Counted from the first letter of the stretch, positions 9,119 to 20,398 are shown. The stretch is DNA of 64,000 nucleotides from Algisphaera agarilytica (GCF_014207595.1 NZ_JACHGY010000001.1:2362836-2426835); one strand, 5' to 3'. Made by a program: numbers and translations. Notes: generated from the letters alone by a model not told the origin.

Positions 9119-9236
9119 GTAGGCCAGGCATGCCTGCCTGACGCGAGCGCTGACCACCATGGTGTCAGGCAAGCATGCCTGACCTACACACTGATCATCG
9201 ATCACCCCCGCGTGAGGTCGAAGACCTGACCTACAG
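9119..9236. repeat. Three arms of the GTCAGG...CCTGACCTAC inverted repeat
   Basis: Arms at 9119-9145 (AGGCATGCCTGCCTGA), 9161-9188 (GTGTCAGGCAAGCATGCCT) and 9212-9236 (GAGGTCGAAGACCTGACCTA) share a CAGG...CCTGACCTAC core and can pair with each other. The same family occurs at 54815-54880 after rmuC. With the rest of 9103-9390 the region holds no gene. Confidence 0.75.
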
Positions 9237-9390
9237 CCCCGAATCGTGGTTTTTGGCCCCTTCAGCGGGGTTTGCTTGCAAGAAATCCCCAATCCGATAC
9301 CATACGCGGCTCCCCATCGCGGGAGCTGTCCGCCCATTGAACCCCACCGCCCGCACGCCCCGGGCTTAATCGCACCCTGAAAGGTACCCC

Positions 9391-9591
9391 ATGGCAATCC
9401 GAATCAAAGCCCGCAGCGGTGAATCGGCCGAGCAACTGATGCGTCGTTTCAAGAAGCTCTGCGAAAAAGAAGGCCTGACCAAAGACATCAAGAAGCGTGC
9501 CTACTACGAGAAGCCCTCTGAGCGCAAGCAACGCGCCGCCCGCAAGAGCGTCAACCGCGTCGTCGGCGGCAACAAGTCGCGCAAGGGCTAA
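9391..9591 (+). CDS. rpsU: 30S ribosomal protein bS21
   Basis: A 66-residue very basic protein starting MAIRIKARSGESAEQLMRRF, with KRAYYEKPSERKQRAARKS in the middle. This is the bS21 signature and length. It binds the 30S platform near the anti-Shine-Dalgarno end of 16S rRNA. It is preceded by GAAAGG six bases before the ATG and followed by a strong terminator at 9722, so it is probably a single-gene transcript. bS21 is of interest here because many genes in the window lack Shine-Dalgarno leaders. Confidence 0.93.
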   Translation: MAIRIKARSGESAEQLMRRFKKLCEKEGLTKDIKKRAYYEKPSERKQRAARKSVNRVVGGNKSRKG

Positions 9592-9721
9592 CTCGCCCCG
9601 AAACGATTCGGACGCGTCGGGTTGGGTTAAGAACCTAAGCTCAGACCGCCCGTTTCTGGTGCGGATTAACGCTTAGCGCCGGCGATATTTACTCGACAGT
9701 CTGCTCAATTCATTATTTAAT

Positions 9722-9759
9722 AAACACCGACACGGATTAACGTGTCGGTGTTTCTTTTT
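9722..9759 (+). terminator. Rho-independent terminator after rpsU
   Basis: AAACACCGACACG / CGTGTCGGTGTTT is a perfect 13-bp stem with loop GATTAA, followed by CTTTTTG. Confidence 0.9.
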
Positions 9760-9880
9760 GATGTATGGTTTGTCATATCTTGCTAGTTAATCATTAGACA
9801 TCCCGGCTGGCCTGCTCGCGCGACCTCTGTGTGAAGAGGATCGTCGGGGCGGTGGTCGAGTCGGGTGGAGAATCCTGCCC

Positions 9881-12454
<2,574 letters not shown>

Positions 12455-12478
12455 ACGGCTCCTCAACCCGCTTCAAAC

Positions 12479-12511
12479 AAAACCCACGAGACCCGCGCCC
12501 GTGGGTTTTTT
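12479..12511 (+). terminator. Terminator after hppA
   Basis: AAAACCCACG / CGTGGGTTTTTT with a short GC loop. It lies directly before TATGGT (12514), a possible -10 for the next gene. Confidence 0.8.
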
Positions 12512-12553
12512 CGTATGGTGATTGCGATCAATCATGTGTTTCCGGAGTTCTGT

Positions 12554-13315
12554 ATGACCACCGATTCCCAAGAACCCTTCGCGTTTCTCGACGAATACGC
12601 TGAAGACACCGATCAGTTCAGCGCCGCCGATGGCGCGCGGGTGATCGGCCTGTTTGTCTGGGAACTCGTGGGTCGCTCGTTCTGGCGTCTGATTTTCATC
12701 TTTATCTCGGTCTTCCTCGGGGGCTTCCTGCCCGCCGGCCTGATTGTGTTGGCGCTGACGCTCGCGTCGCAGACCTACACCCGGACGGGGCTGATGGTCG
12801 TGGTGGCGCTGTGTCTGATCCCGCTGTCGGCAATCGCGAGCTTTAACTTCACCGCCTACCGCGGCCTGCGCGATATCGCAGACCGGCTGGCGTTTGGCAA
12901 AAAAATGGGTGCTTCCCTCGTGGCGTTCATCGAGCCAACGGACCGCATGCGGATCCCCATCAACGACTTCACCGACCGCCTCAAAGCGTTTTTGACCAAG
13001 ACCCGTAATGAAGTCCCCCGCCCCAAACCGCTGCTGCAACGGATCGTATTCCGTGTGACCAACACCACGGTCTTCTTTACCGTCCGTTTTGTCCTGAACC
13101 GCTTGGCCAAGGACTGTGTGGTCGATGGCGAAGTCGATCTCGAGCGGTTCGCCATCGGGGTTGGCGAGCGGGCCGACGGCCTGTTGATCGTCTACTTCAA
13201 GAAGTTCTTGTGGGACCTCACCCGCTTGGTGTTGGCGATCGGGGTGTTCGTGATCTGGTTCCTGCTGGCGTTGTTCTCGCTCGTTTTACGTTGGCTTTCG
13301 ATTTGGTTGGGCTGA
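12554..13315 (+). CDS. Integral membrane protein, function unknown
   Basis: A 253-residue product. The N-terminus is acidic and soluble, followed by two hydrophobic segments (about 40-90), a cytosolic-looking central domain (DIADRLAFGKKMGASLVAFIEP to NEVPRPKPLLQR), another hydrophobic patch, and a strong C-terminal helix (LVLAIGVFVIWFLLALFSLVL). ATG 12554 was chosen over the upstream GTG/ATG codons because GGAG lies six bases before it. No family is recognised. It is followed by the DUF3137-like and lemA genes on the same strand and may be part of that group. Confidence 0.65.
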   Translation: MTTDSQEPFAFLDEYAEDTDQFSAADGARVIGLFVWELVGRSFWRLIFIFISVFLGGFLPAGLIVLALTLASQTYTRTGLMVVVALCLIPLSAIASFNFTAYRGLRDIADRLAFGKKMGASLVAFIEPTDRMRIPINDFTDRLKAFLTKTRNEVPRPKPLLQRIVFRVTNTTVFFTVRFVLNRLAKDCVVDGEVDLERFAIGVGERADGLLIVYFKKFLWDLTRLVLAIGVFVIWFLLALFSLVLRWLSIWLG

Positions 13316-13401
13316 CCGCAAGGCGAACGCACAGACGCCACCACGGCTTGGAGATGTCCCAGCCCTGCAACACGCTTGAGCGTTATGCTTTCTTCGAACG
13401 C

Positions 13402-14112
13402 ATGCCTGGGTTAATCGTTCTTATCTTCGTTGGCTTCCTCGTGCTGATCATTGTCGGCGCGATCTTCGGCAATGCCCAGCGGCAGAAGCGCATCGCGGCG
13501 CTCGAGGCGTGGTCGGCTTCTCTCGGCCTGTCGTTCGAGCCCCGCAAGAACCGGCGCTTCGAGAAGCGCTTCGCCGAGTTCGCGTGCTTCAAGCAGGGCA
13601 ACGACCGCTACGCCTACAACCTCGCCCACGGCCGGTACGAGGGCCGACGCGTCTACGCCTTCGACTACCACTACACCACCACCTCCACCAGCACCGACTC
13701 CAAGGGCCGGACCACCACCCGAACGCATCACCACCATTTCTCCGCGGTCATCCTCGAGCCCAATATCCCGCTCAAGCCGATGCTCATCCGCCCCGAGGGC
13801 TTCGGCGACCGCATCGCCAACTTCTTCGGCCGCAACGACATCGACTTCGAATCCGCCGAGTTCAGCAAGCGTTTCTTCGTTCAGGCCGAGGATCGACGTT
13901 GGGCCTATGACGTGCTCCACGCCCGTACGATGGCGTTTCTGCTCGACCAGCCGCCGCACGTGATCGAGTTCGAGCCGGGGCGGGTGTTGATCCTGCGCAA
14001 CCGCCGGGTGATGGACGCCTCGCAGTTCCACACCGCGATCCACATCGCCGACCAGCTCCTCGACGGCCTGCCCGACTACGTCCGCCAGCAGCAATTAGAA
14101 TCCCTCTCATGA
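13402..14112 (+). CDS. DUF3137-like membrane-anchored protein
   Basis: A 236-residue protein with one N-terminal transmembrane helix (MPGLIVLIFVGFLVLIIVGAIFG) and a soluble domain containing WSASLGLSFEP, then GRYEGRRVYAFDYHYTT, HHHHFSAVI and VIEFEPGRVLILRNRR. This resembles the DUF3137 family, which commonly neighbours LemA. Its stop overlaps the lemA start by four bases (ATGA), so the two are translationally coupled. The start was placed at the codon that begins the helix; TATGCT lies 12 bases upstream. Function unknown. Confidence 0.65.
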   Translation: MPGLIVLIFVGFLVLIIVGAIFGNAQRQKRIAALEAWSASLGLSFEPRKNRRFEKRFAEFACFKQGNDRYAYNLAHGRYEGRRVYAFDYHYTTTSTSTDSKGRTTTRTHHHHFSAVILEPNIPLKPMLIRPEGFGDRIANFFGRNDIDFESAEFSKRFFVQAEDRRWAYDVLHARTMAFLLDQPPHVIEFEPGRVLILRNRRVMDASQFHTAIHIADQLLDGLPDYVRQQQLESLS

Positions 14113-14672
14113 TTCCTCTCATCGTCCTCGGCGTCATCGTGCTGGCCTTCTTCGGCTGGGTGATCGGGACCTTCAACGGCCTGGTCCGTCTGCGTACACA
14201 CACCGACGAGTCCTGGGCGGGCATCGACACCGAACTCACGCGGCGCTACGACTTGATCCCGAATCTGGTCGAGGTCTGCAAGGGCTACGCCGAGCACGAA
14301 AAGACGGTGTTCGATCAGGTCACCCAGGCCCGCGCCAGCGCCATCGCCGAGGCCAACGGCGTCCTCCCCCAGGCCCAGCGCGAAAACGCATTAACGGGCT
14401 CACTCAACTCCCTCTTCGCGGTCAGCGAGGCCTACCCCGACCTCAAAGCCAGCGAACACTTCCTCGCGTTGCAGGACCAGCTGGCCAACACCGAAGACCG
14501 CATTCAGGCCGCCCGCCGGTTCTACAACGCCAACGTCCGCGATCTCAACACCCGCGTGCAGCAATTCCCCTCGAGCATCATCGCCTCGATGTTCGGCTTC
14601 ACCAACGCCGACTATTTCCAGGTTGACCAAGCCGCCGTCCGCGCTAACCCGCAAGTGGATTTGGGTTCCTAA
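14109..14672 (+). CDS. lemA: LemA family protein
   Basis: A 187-residue product with an N-terminal membrane helix (MIPLIVLGVIVLAFFGWVIGTFN) followed by the LemA helical domain. Signature stretches are THTDESWAGIDTELTRRYDLIPNLVE (about 31-56) and RRFYNANVRDLNTRVQQFPSSIIA (about 138-161). The family is membrane anchored with the helical bundle outside; its molecular role is unsettled. It overlaps the upstream DUF3137-like gene by four bases. Confidence 0.93.
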   Translation: MIPLIVLGVIVLAFFGWVIGTFNGLVRLRTHTDESWAGIDTELTRRYDLIPNLVEVCKGYAEHEKTVFDQVTQARASAIAEANGVLPQAQRENALTGSLNSLFAVSEAYPDLKASEHFLALQDQLANTEDRIQAARRFYNANVRDLNTRVQQFPSSIIASMFGFTNADYFQVDQAAVRANPQVDLGS

Positions 14673-14677
14673 ATTTA

Positions 14678-14700
14678 GCCGCGGGTCAATGACCCGCGGC
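14678..14700. repeat. Perfect 10-bp palindrome after lemA
   Basis: GCCGCGGGTC / GACCCGCGGC with loop AAT lies five bases after the lemA stop. No T-run follows, so it may be a REP-like element or a weak terminator. Confidence 0.6.
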
Positions 14701-14723
14701 AGCTTCGGCGTTGGTTTTGCCTT

Positions 14724-14850
14724 ACCCCCTCTCCCTCCGGGAGAGGGCCGGGGTGAGGGCGGGTTGAAGTTCTTGTGCGTGGGACGTGGCACAGGTTGAT
14801 GGTGAGTGCCCTCACCCCAACCCTCTCCCGGGGGGAGAGGGGGCCAAGGC
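14724..14850. repeat. Inverted repeat of CCCTCTCC...GGGAGAGGG type
   Basis: ACCCCCTCTCCCTCCGGGAG at 14724-14743 continues to GGCCGGGGTGAGGG. The mirror arm near 14810-14850 has CCCTCACCCCAACCC and CTCTCCCGGGGGGAGAGG. Each arm is itself a hairpin. The whole interval 14673-15386 carries no convincing gene. Confidence 0.7.
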
Positions 14851-15178
14851 AGTGTCATCCGTATGCGCACGGTGGGGGACGCCCGAAAGCAAAAAATCAA
14901 CACCGCAGAAAATTTCTTACTCCTTGTCAGTACTCACTTCCTCGAAACGGGCGACTTTTTCGTGCGCACACCCGAAGCGTCTCGTCCCCTTATGTCGGAC
15001 CACGGTGGCACTCCAGGCGTGAAGGTCGCGCAGGCAAGGCACCAAGCACGCCCAAACCCGTGGAGCCGGGCTGACGCACACGTCGGGTGCGTGGCGACAC
15101 TTGAGCTCACCACCTTGCCGGGATCGCTCAAGGTCGGAACCCGTCGTCGTTGGTCGAGGGTCCGTGTTCAAGGGGACT

Positions 15179-15315
15179 CGTTTCGATCCACCACGGAGAT
15201 TGGGAGGCACGGAGACACGGAGGAAGGCAGGAAGACTTAGGTTTCAATCTTCAATGCCTTTGTTCTTCTCCGTGCCTCCGTGCCTCTTGTCCTCCGTGGT
15301 GGATCGAAACGACAA
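15179..15315. repeat. Long inverted repeat GTTTCGATCCACCACGGA
   Basis: GTTTCGATCCACCACGGA at about 15179-15196 is the exact reverse complement of TCCGTGGTGGATCGAAAC near 15293-15310. Inner arms GGAGGCACGGAGACACGGAG and CTCCGTGCCTCCGTGCC also pair. The enclosed 95 bases encode nothing recognised. It could be a MITE-like element. Confidence 0.7.
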
Positions 15316-15386
15316 CCCAACCCATTCACCCCACGCCAGCCACGGCAGCGGGTGTTACGGGGGACACGGGTTCGCTCTTTGGCAAT

Positions 15387-17276
15387 TTAGTCAGACTCGG
15401 CCGGACGGATGTCAACGAGATGGAGTTCGGGGCTCGTCACGCCGCGCCAGGTGTTGGTCTTGGGTTGGAAGACGACGTCCACGGCGATGCCTGCGGGCAG
15501 GTCGTCGGCGAGGTCGCCCAGGCCGAAGCCCACGGCTCGGAGGCCGGTGCCTTGGTCGTCGCGTAACGAGACGCTGAGGTGTTTGCCTTCGCCGCCCATG
15601 CGTTGCGCGGCGCGGGCGGTGATGGCGCCGCGGACCAGGAGGCGCGGCTTTGGATTCGATCGGCCGAAGGGCGCGAGGCTTTCGAGCCGGTGGAACAGCT
15701 GCAGGGCGCAGTCGCACAGTGCGAGCTCGGCGTCGATCTTCACCGTCGGGATCAAGCCCTCGGCGGGCAGCACCGCGTTGACCGACTCGATCAGGTCGTC
15801 GCGGAATGCGTCGAGCTTGTCGGGTTCGAGGGAAAGGCCTGCTGCCATCGCGTGGCCGCCGAAGCGGGTGCAGTGCGCCGCGGCTTTCTCGGAGATCGCC
15901 GCGTGGAGGTTGACCGCGTCGATGCTGCGGGCCGAGCCCTTGGCTTCGTTTTTTTCCGTGTCGATGCCGAGCAGCACGGCGGGGCGGTGGTAGGTCTCGA
16001 CGAGGCGTGACGCGACGATGCCGATCACGCCGGGGTGCCAGTCTTCGTGGGCCAGCACGATCGCCCGGCGGTCCTCGGCCGCGTGGCCTTGTTCTTCGAC
16101 CATGGCCTTGGCCTGATCGACGATGCGACACTCGGTGTTCTTCCGGCGGTCGTTTTCTTTCGTGAGAAAACCGGCCAGCTCTCGCGCTTGGGCGGGTGAC
16201 GCGTTGGTGAGCAGCGTCACGGCTTGCTTGGCGTGGCCCATCCGACCGCAGGCGTTGAGCCGGGGGCCGAGTACGAAGCCGACGTGGTACGCATCGACTT
16301 TCTCGGCACGCAGCTCAGCGGCATCGATCAATGCGTTGAGCCCGAGGAAGTTGGTGTGCTTGATGCGGGACAGGCCGTGCACGGTGATGACGCGGTTCTC
16401 GCCGACGAGGGGGACGATGTCGGCGATCGTGCCGAGGGCCGCGAATGCCAGCAGGTCGCACATCAGATTCTGCAACTCGGCGGGCAGGCGGTCGGCGTTG
16501 TGGAACGTCCGGGCGGTCTGCCAGGCGAGCTTGAAGGCGACGCCGGCGCCGCAGAGCGGCGATGGGGATTTGGGATTTGGGTTTTGGGGTTTGGGGCTTT
16601 CATGCTCAGAGACATTGGCGTCATCGGCCTTTCCCGAAATCCCAAATCCCAAATCCGAAATCCCCCCAAGCTCGGGATGCACCAGCGCCACCGCATCCGG
16701 CAAATCGTCCGCATCAAACTCATGGTGATCGGTGATGATCAGTTCGATGCCCAGCGACTTGGCGTGGGCCGCGACGTCGACGGCGGTGATGCCGCAGTCG
16801 ACGGAGATGACCAGCGGGAGTTGATCGCCCTCGCCCAGGCCGTTGGCTTTCCGCCACTCGCTATCGGTCATGGACGAGAACGCTTCGGCGTTGAGGCCGT
16901 AGCCTTCGTCGAGGCGGTGGGGGACGTAGGTCGCGACGTGTTCGTGGCCGAGGGTTTTGAGGGTGTGCCAGAGGATGGCCGAGGCGGTGACGCCGTCGAC
17001 GTCGTAGTCGCCGTAGATCAGGATGGGCTGCTGGTCGCGGACGGCCTGGGCGATGCGGGTCGCCGCGGCGGCGCAGCCGGGCAGGTCGGCGGGGTCGTCG
17101 AGGTGGTTGAGCTTGGGGCTGAGGAAGCGCTGGGCGTCGTCGGGGGTGGCGATGTTGCGGAGGGCCAGGAGGCGGGCGAGCAGCGGGTGGCCGCCGGCGT
17201 CTTTGGCGTCGAGCGTCTCCACGCCGTCGGCCACGTCCCGGAAGACCCAGCGTTTTCGCGTCCCTGCGGTGAGCAT
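15387..17276 (-). CDS. recJ: Single-stranded-DNA exonuclease RecJ
   Basis: A 629-residue 5'-3' exonuclease used in recombination and mismatch repair. DHH-superfamily motifs are present: YGDYDVDGVTASAILWHTL (about 85-103), SVDCGI, TDHHEFD (about 161-167), then LCGAGVAFKL and GRMGHAKQAV. The DHHA1 region has GGHAMAAGLSL. The start MLTAGTRKRW was chosen because TATCAT lies exactly six bases upstream. Between LVHPEL and LCGAG, residues about 204-238 (GGISDLGFGISGK ... PKPQNPNPKSPS) are encoded by a heptad-type inverted repeat found elsewhere intergenically; the frame stays open. Confidence 0.93.
   Translation of the reverse strand: MLTAGTRKRWVFRDVADGVETLDAKDAGGHPLLARLLALRNIATPDDAQRFLSPKLNHLDDPADLPGCAAAATRIAQAVRDQQPILIYGDYDVDGVTASAILWHTLKTLGHEHVATYVPHRLDEGYGLNAEAFSSMTDSEWRKANGLGEGDQLPLVISVDCGITAVDVAAHAKSLGIELIITDHHEFDADDLPDAVALVHPELGGISDLGFGISGKADDANVSEHESPKPQNPNPKSPSPLCGAGVAFKLAWQTARTFHNADRLPAELQNLMCDLLAFAALGTIADIVPLVGENRVITVHGLSRIKHTNFLGLNALIDAAELRAEKVDAYHVGFVLGPRLNACGRMGHAKQAVTLLTNASPAQARELAGFLTKENDRRKNTECRIVDQAKAMVEEQGHAAEDRRAIVLAHEDWHPGVIGIVASRLVETYHRPAVLLGIDTEKNEAKGSARSIDAVNLHAAISEKAAAHCTRFGGHAMAAGLSLEPDKLDAFRDDLIESVNAVLPAEGLIPTVKIDAELALCDCALQLFHRLESLAPFGRSNPKPRLLVRGAITARAAQRMGGEGKHLSVSLRDDQGTGLRAVGFGLGDLADDLPAGIAVDVVFQPKTNTWRGVTSPELHLVDIRPAESD
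16563..16668 (-). repeat. Heptad hairpin repeat inserted in frame in recJ
   Basis: GGGGATTTGGGATTTGGG... (16564-16597) faces CCCGAAATCCCAAATCCC... (16632-16667) as an imperfect inverted repeat built from about seven-base units. It lies inside recJ and is translated as a Gly/Asn/Pro-rich loop of about 35 residues. Confidence 0.8.
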
Positions 17277-17282
17277 CGGGAC

Positions 17283-17288
17283 ATGATA
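17283..17288 (-). promoter_or_regulatory. TATCAT six bases before recJ ATG (leaderless -10)
   Basis: On the minus strand TATCAT, then GTCCCG, then the ATG at 17276. It supports the chosen recJ start. Confidence 0.5.
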
Positions 17289-17359
17289 ACGCGGGGCGGA
17301 CCTCGGGCGGTGGGAAGTTTGAGATTGCCGTGGAGGCCTGGACGTGATACACCAAGGCC

Positions 17360-18769
17360 ATGCGACGGATCGCACCCCCCCGGATTTTCATGGCCCTCGG
17401 CACCCTCGTCTTCGCGGCGTGGCTATCGGCGTGTGGCGGGACGGGCGAGCCGTCGTCGCCGAATCAGCAACCCGCACGCACCTGGGACCGCACCGGGCTC
17501 ACCCCGGCGACGCCGAGGTCGAGCACGATCCCGGCGTCGGAGCACACCGGTGGCGGGCCGTGGCCGGGGCCGAGGCTGGAGCAGATCACGCGCGAGCCGG
17601 CGATCCGCGTGCGGGTGCAGACCAAAGCATCGACGCTGACGATCGACAAGGTGCCGGGCGAGTCCACGGCGGTGCGGGCGACGGGGCCGCGGTCGAGCGG
17701 GGCGAAGGTGTATCGGTACAAGCTGCCGATGACCGTGACGCTGCGGGACGGGGCGTGGGTCCTACGCGACGCGGCGGGCAAGGCGGTGCGTTGGCGGCTG
17801 ACGAGTCTGCTGATCGAATGTGACGACGGCAGCTCGCTGAAGCTCGGCGACAAGAGTTATCCGCGGCGGCTGGTGCTGACGCCGCGGCAGGCGACCGACC
17901 CGCAGGGCGCGGGGTTGTTCGATGTGGTCAACCACGTGCCGCTCGAGACGTACCTGCCCGGCGTGATCGAGCGGGAGCTGTACGGCAACTGGCAACTCGA
18001 AACGTTCAAGGCCCAGGCGGTGGCGGCGCGGTCGTATGCGTTGTGGGAGATGACGGTCGCCAGTGGTCGGCATTACGACCTCGAATCGACCACGGCCAGC
18101 CAGGTCTACGGCGGCGAGGCGAGTAACCGCACCGCGCTGCAGGCGGTGCTGGCGACGCGGGGCGAGGTGATTGCGTACGAGGGCAAAGTTGTGCCGGCGT
18201 TTTTCTCGTCGAGCACGGGCGGGCTGGGGCAGGACGCATTGGTGGCGTTTCCCAATCGGGTGGAAGACATCGCGCCGCTGCGGGCGCGGGAGCACGGGGC
18301 GTGGGACCACGCGAGCCCGACTTATCGCTGGGGACCGATTGTTCGGGATCGGGCGACGCTGTCGAAGCGCATCCGGGAATGGGGCAAGCGTCACAAGCAT
18401 TCGGTGCAGGCGCTGGGGACACTGCAGAGCGTGCGCGTGTCGGCGCGGAATCGCGTGGGGCGTCCGGCGCAGTATCTCCTGGTCGACACCAGCGGCAAGA
18501 GCTACCGCATCGGTTGTGAGTTCTTCCGCAATTCCTGCAACTTCACCCGTGATGGCGAAATCCCCTTAGACAGCAAGCGAAAACTGCTCTCGGCCCACGT
18601 GGATGTGGACGTCTCGGCGACGCAGGTCCGCTTCACCAACGGGCGCGGCCACGGGCACGGCGTGGGCATGTCGCAGTGGGGCGCCCAAGCCATGGCCAAA
18701 GCGGGGCACGGCTACGCCGCGATCCTGGGGTTCTACTACCCCGGGGCGCGGGTGACGCCGATTTATTGA
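17360..18769 (+). CDS. SpoIID/LytB-domain lipoprotein
   Basis: A 469-residue protein with a lipoprotein signal (lipobox WLSAC). Its SpoIID domain (about 190-465) has the typical sequences VPLETYLPGVIEREL, FKAQAVAARSYALW, SSSTGGLGQD, and near the C-terminus GRGHGHGVGMSQWGAQAMA followed by ILGFYYPGA. SpoIID-type enzymes are lytic transglycosylases that act on denuded peptidoglycan glycans; outside spore formers they work in wall remodelling. It is divergent from recJ (83 bases apart), and its last bases overlap the converging gene at 18763. Confidence 0.88.
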   Translation: MRRIAPPRIFMALGTLVFAAWLSACGGTGEPSSPNQQPARTWDRTGLTPATPRSSTIPASEHTGGGPWPGPRLEQITREPAIRVRVQTKASTLTIDKVPGESTAVRATGPRSSGAKVYRYKLPMTVTLRDGAWVLRDAAGKAVRWRLTSLLIECDDGSSLKLGDKSYPRRLVLTPRQATDPQGAGLFDVVNHVPLETYLPGVIERELYGNWQLETFKAQAVAARSYALWEMTVASGRHYDLESTTASQVYGGEASNRTALQAVLATRGEVIAYEGKVVPAFFSSSTGGLGQDALVAFPNRVEDIAPLRAREHGAWDHASPTYRWGPIVRDRATLSKRIREWGKRHKHSVQALGTLQSVRVSARNRVGRPAQYLLVDTSGKSYRIGCEFFRNSCNFTRDGEIPLDSKRKLLSAHVDVDVSATQVRFTNGRGHGHGVGMSQWGAQAMAKAGHGYAAILGFYYPGARVTPIY

Positions 18770-19179
18770 GGCGACGGGGTTCCGTCGTGTTGTACGGCTT
18801 GCTCACGCTGCATCCACCACCCGATCGCGGGGAACTGGATCCAGAACGAGAAGTAGAAGAAGCTCAGGTACCAGTACGGGAAGACAAACCCGATGCCGAG
18901 GTTTTTGTACCACGCCAGCAGCAGGTAGTCGTAGACGAACAAAGGCAGAGTGAGATAAAGCGCGAGCCAGAGCGAGTTGGTCAGGTGCTTGCCGTCTGAC
19001 CAGTATTTCCGGAGCGTGCAGGCGGTCCCGGGAAAGTACCCGGCGGTGACGAGGATACAGATGACGATCTTGGACCAGAACGGCCAGTGCTGGTAGTACT
19101 CGGGCAGGCCGATGAGGTAGAACGTCAGCCAGGTGACGAAGCTGTAGAGCAGCAGTTGGAGGTGGCGTTTGGCGGACAT
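18763..19179 (-). CDS. Small polytopic membrane protein, function unknown
   Basis: A 138-residue product with four hydrophobic helices (LLLYSFVTWLTFYLIGL, IVICILVTAGYFPG, LWLALYLTLPLFVYDYLLL, YWYLSFFYFSFWIQFPAIGWW). It is rich in Trp, Tyr and Phe. No motif or family is recognised. The 3' end overlaps the convergent SpoIID gene by seven bases, and the sequence upstream of the start contains a small GC hairpin (GGCGATGTCGCC-type). Confidence 0.6.
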   Translation of the reverse strand: MSAKRHLQLLLYSFVTWLTFYLIGLPEYYQHWPFWSKIVICILVTAGYFPGTACTLRKYWSDGKHLTNSLWLALYLTLPLFVYDYLLLAWYKNLGIGFVFPYWYLSFFYFSFWIQFPAIGWWMQREQAVQHDGTPSPQ

Positions 19180-19229
19180 GGTGGAGCCGTGGCGGGCGAT
19201 GTCGCCCGGCTATGGGGGGGTGGTAGTTC

Positions 19230-19256
19230 TGGCTAAGCCGCAAGCGGTTTTCTTTA
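19230..19256. repeat. Single copy of the GCTAAGCCGCAAGCGG repeat
   Basis: GGCTAAGCCGCAAGCGG followed by TTTTCTTTA lies at the 3' end of the oxidoreductase gene. The same sequence family forms an inverted pair at 39998-40056 and a single copy at 50082-50104. Confidence 0.65.
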
Positions 19257-20363
19257 GTTGTCGAGATTGCCGTCTTGCAAGTTCTCGGGGATGAGAGCGG
19301 GTTTGGTGAAGTTGGTGTCGAGGTCGACGAAGCGGCCGTCGGCGGAGGAGTCGAGAAGGCCCTGCATCGCTTCGAGGACGCAGTAGGCGAGGCGTTCGTT
19401 GGCGCGGTGGTCACGGCCGGTGCGGATGGCGGTGGCTAGGTCGGCGATGCCGAGCGATCGGCCGTTGGGGTGGGTGTGTTGGATATCGACTTGTTGGTAT
19501 TCCTCATCGCCGATTTTTTGGAGGAAGACCGGGCCGTCGAAGCCATTGGGGTCGGGGACTTTGAGGGTGCCTTGGGTGCCGTAGATGGTGATGGGGTTGG
19601 TGCCGTCGTAGGGCGCGAAGCGGGTGGCGAAGCTGGTGACGATGGTGCCGAGGCAGCCGTCGGCAAAGCGCAGGGTGCCGGCGACGTGGTCGGGGGTGTT
19701 GACGTCGATCGGCGTGCCGTTTTTGGGCTCGCTGGTGATGGTGCGGGGGTTGATCTGGATATCGGCTTCGCCGGCGACGCGGGTGATGGGGCCGAGCATG
19801 TTGACCAGGGCGGTGAGGTAGTACGGCCCCATGTCGAACATCGGCCCGCCGCCGGGCTGGTAGTAGAAGTCGGGGTCGGGGTGCCAGGACTCGTGGCCGG
19901 GGCAGAGCATGAACGCGGTCGCGGCGACGGGCTTGCCGATCGCGCCCGATTCGATGAGGGCTCGGCAGGCCTGGTGCGACGTGCCGAGGAACGTGTCGGG
20001 CGCGTTGCCGACGCGGACGCCTTTGGCCTTGGCGGCGTCGAGCACGGCCTTGCCTTCGTCGGTGTTCACCGCGAGGGGTTTCTCGGTGTAGACGTGCTTA
20101 CCCGCTTCGATGATCTGCAACGAGACCTTGGCGTGCACCGCGGGGATGGTGAGGTTGACCACGAGCTCGATCGACTCGTCGGCTAAGAGTTCTTCGACGC
20201 TGCACGCCTTGGGCACGCCGAACTCCTCGGCCCGGGCCTGGGCGCGGGACACGTCGAGGTCCGACAACGCGGCGACGTCGAGGATGGGGAATTGCTTGGC
20301 GTGCTGGAGGTAGTTGCTGCTGATGTTGCCGCAGCCGATGAAGCCGATCTTGACGGGTTGCAT
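19254..20363 (-). CDS. Gfo/Idh/MocA family oxidoreductase
   Basis: A 369-residue NAD(P)-dependent sugar or polyol dehydrogenase-like protein. The Rossmann motif IGFIGCGNISSNYL is at residues 6-19, the EKPLAVN motif that carries the catalytic lysine is at about 94-100, and the C-terminal alpha/beta domain contains GGGPMFDMGPYYLTALVNMLGP. Substrate specificity is unknown; such proteins are numerous in planctomycetes and often act on sulfated or unusual sugars. A second, partial member lies at the window's right edge. No clear Shine-Dalgarno sequence is present. Confidence 0.88.
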   Translation of the reverse strand: MQPVKIGFIGCGNISSNYLQHAKQFPILDVAALSDLDVSRAQARAEEFGVPKACSVEELLADESIELVVNLTIPAVHAKVSLQIIEAGKHVYTEKPLAVNTDEGKAVLDAAKAKGVRVGNAPDTFLGTSHQACRALIESGAIGKPVAATAFMLCPGHESWHPDPDFYYQPGGGPMFDMGPYYLTALVNMLGPITRVAGEADIQINPRTITSEPKNGTPIDVNTPDHVAGTLRFADGCLGTIVTSFATRFAPYDGTNPITIYGTQGTLKVPDPNGFDGPVFLQKIGDEEYQQVDIQHTHPNGRSLGIADLATAIRTGRDHRANERLAYCVLEAMQGLLDSSADGRFVDLDTNFTKPALIPENLQDGNLDN

Positions 20364-20398
20364 AAGGGTCTTTCTTGAACGGATGGAAGACTTGGGGG

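Noticed and set aside
14673-15386. Possible CRISPR array in the repeat-rich gap after lemA
   Set aside because: The repeats are few, inverted and unequal, without regular spacers; no cas genes are present.
16224-17639. A 471-codon plus-strand frame opposite recJ
   Set aside because: Antisense to recJ and running into the SpoIID-like gene in another frame; no recognisable domain.
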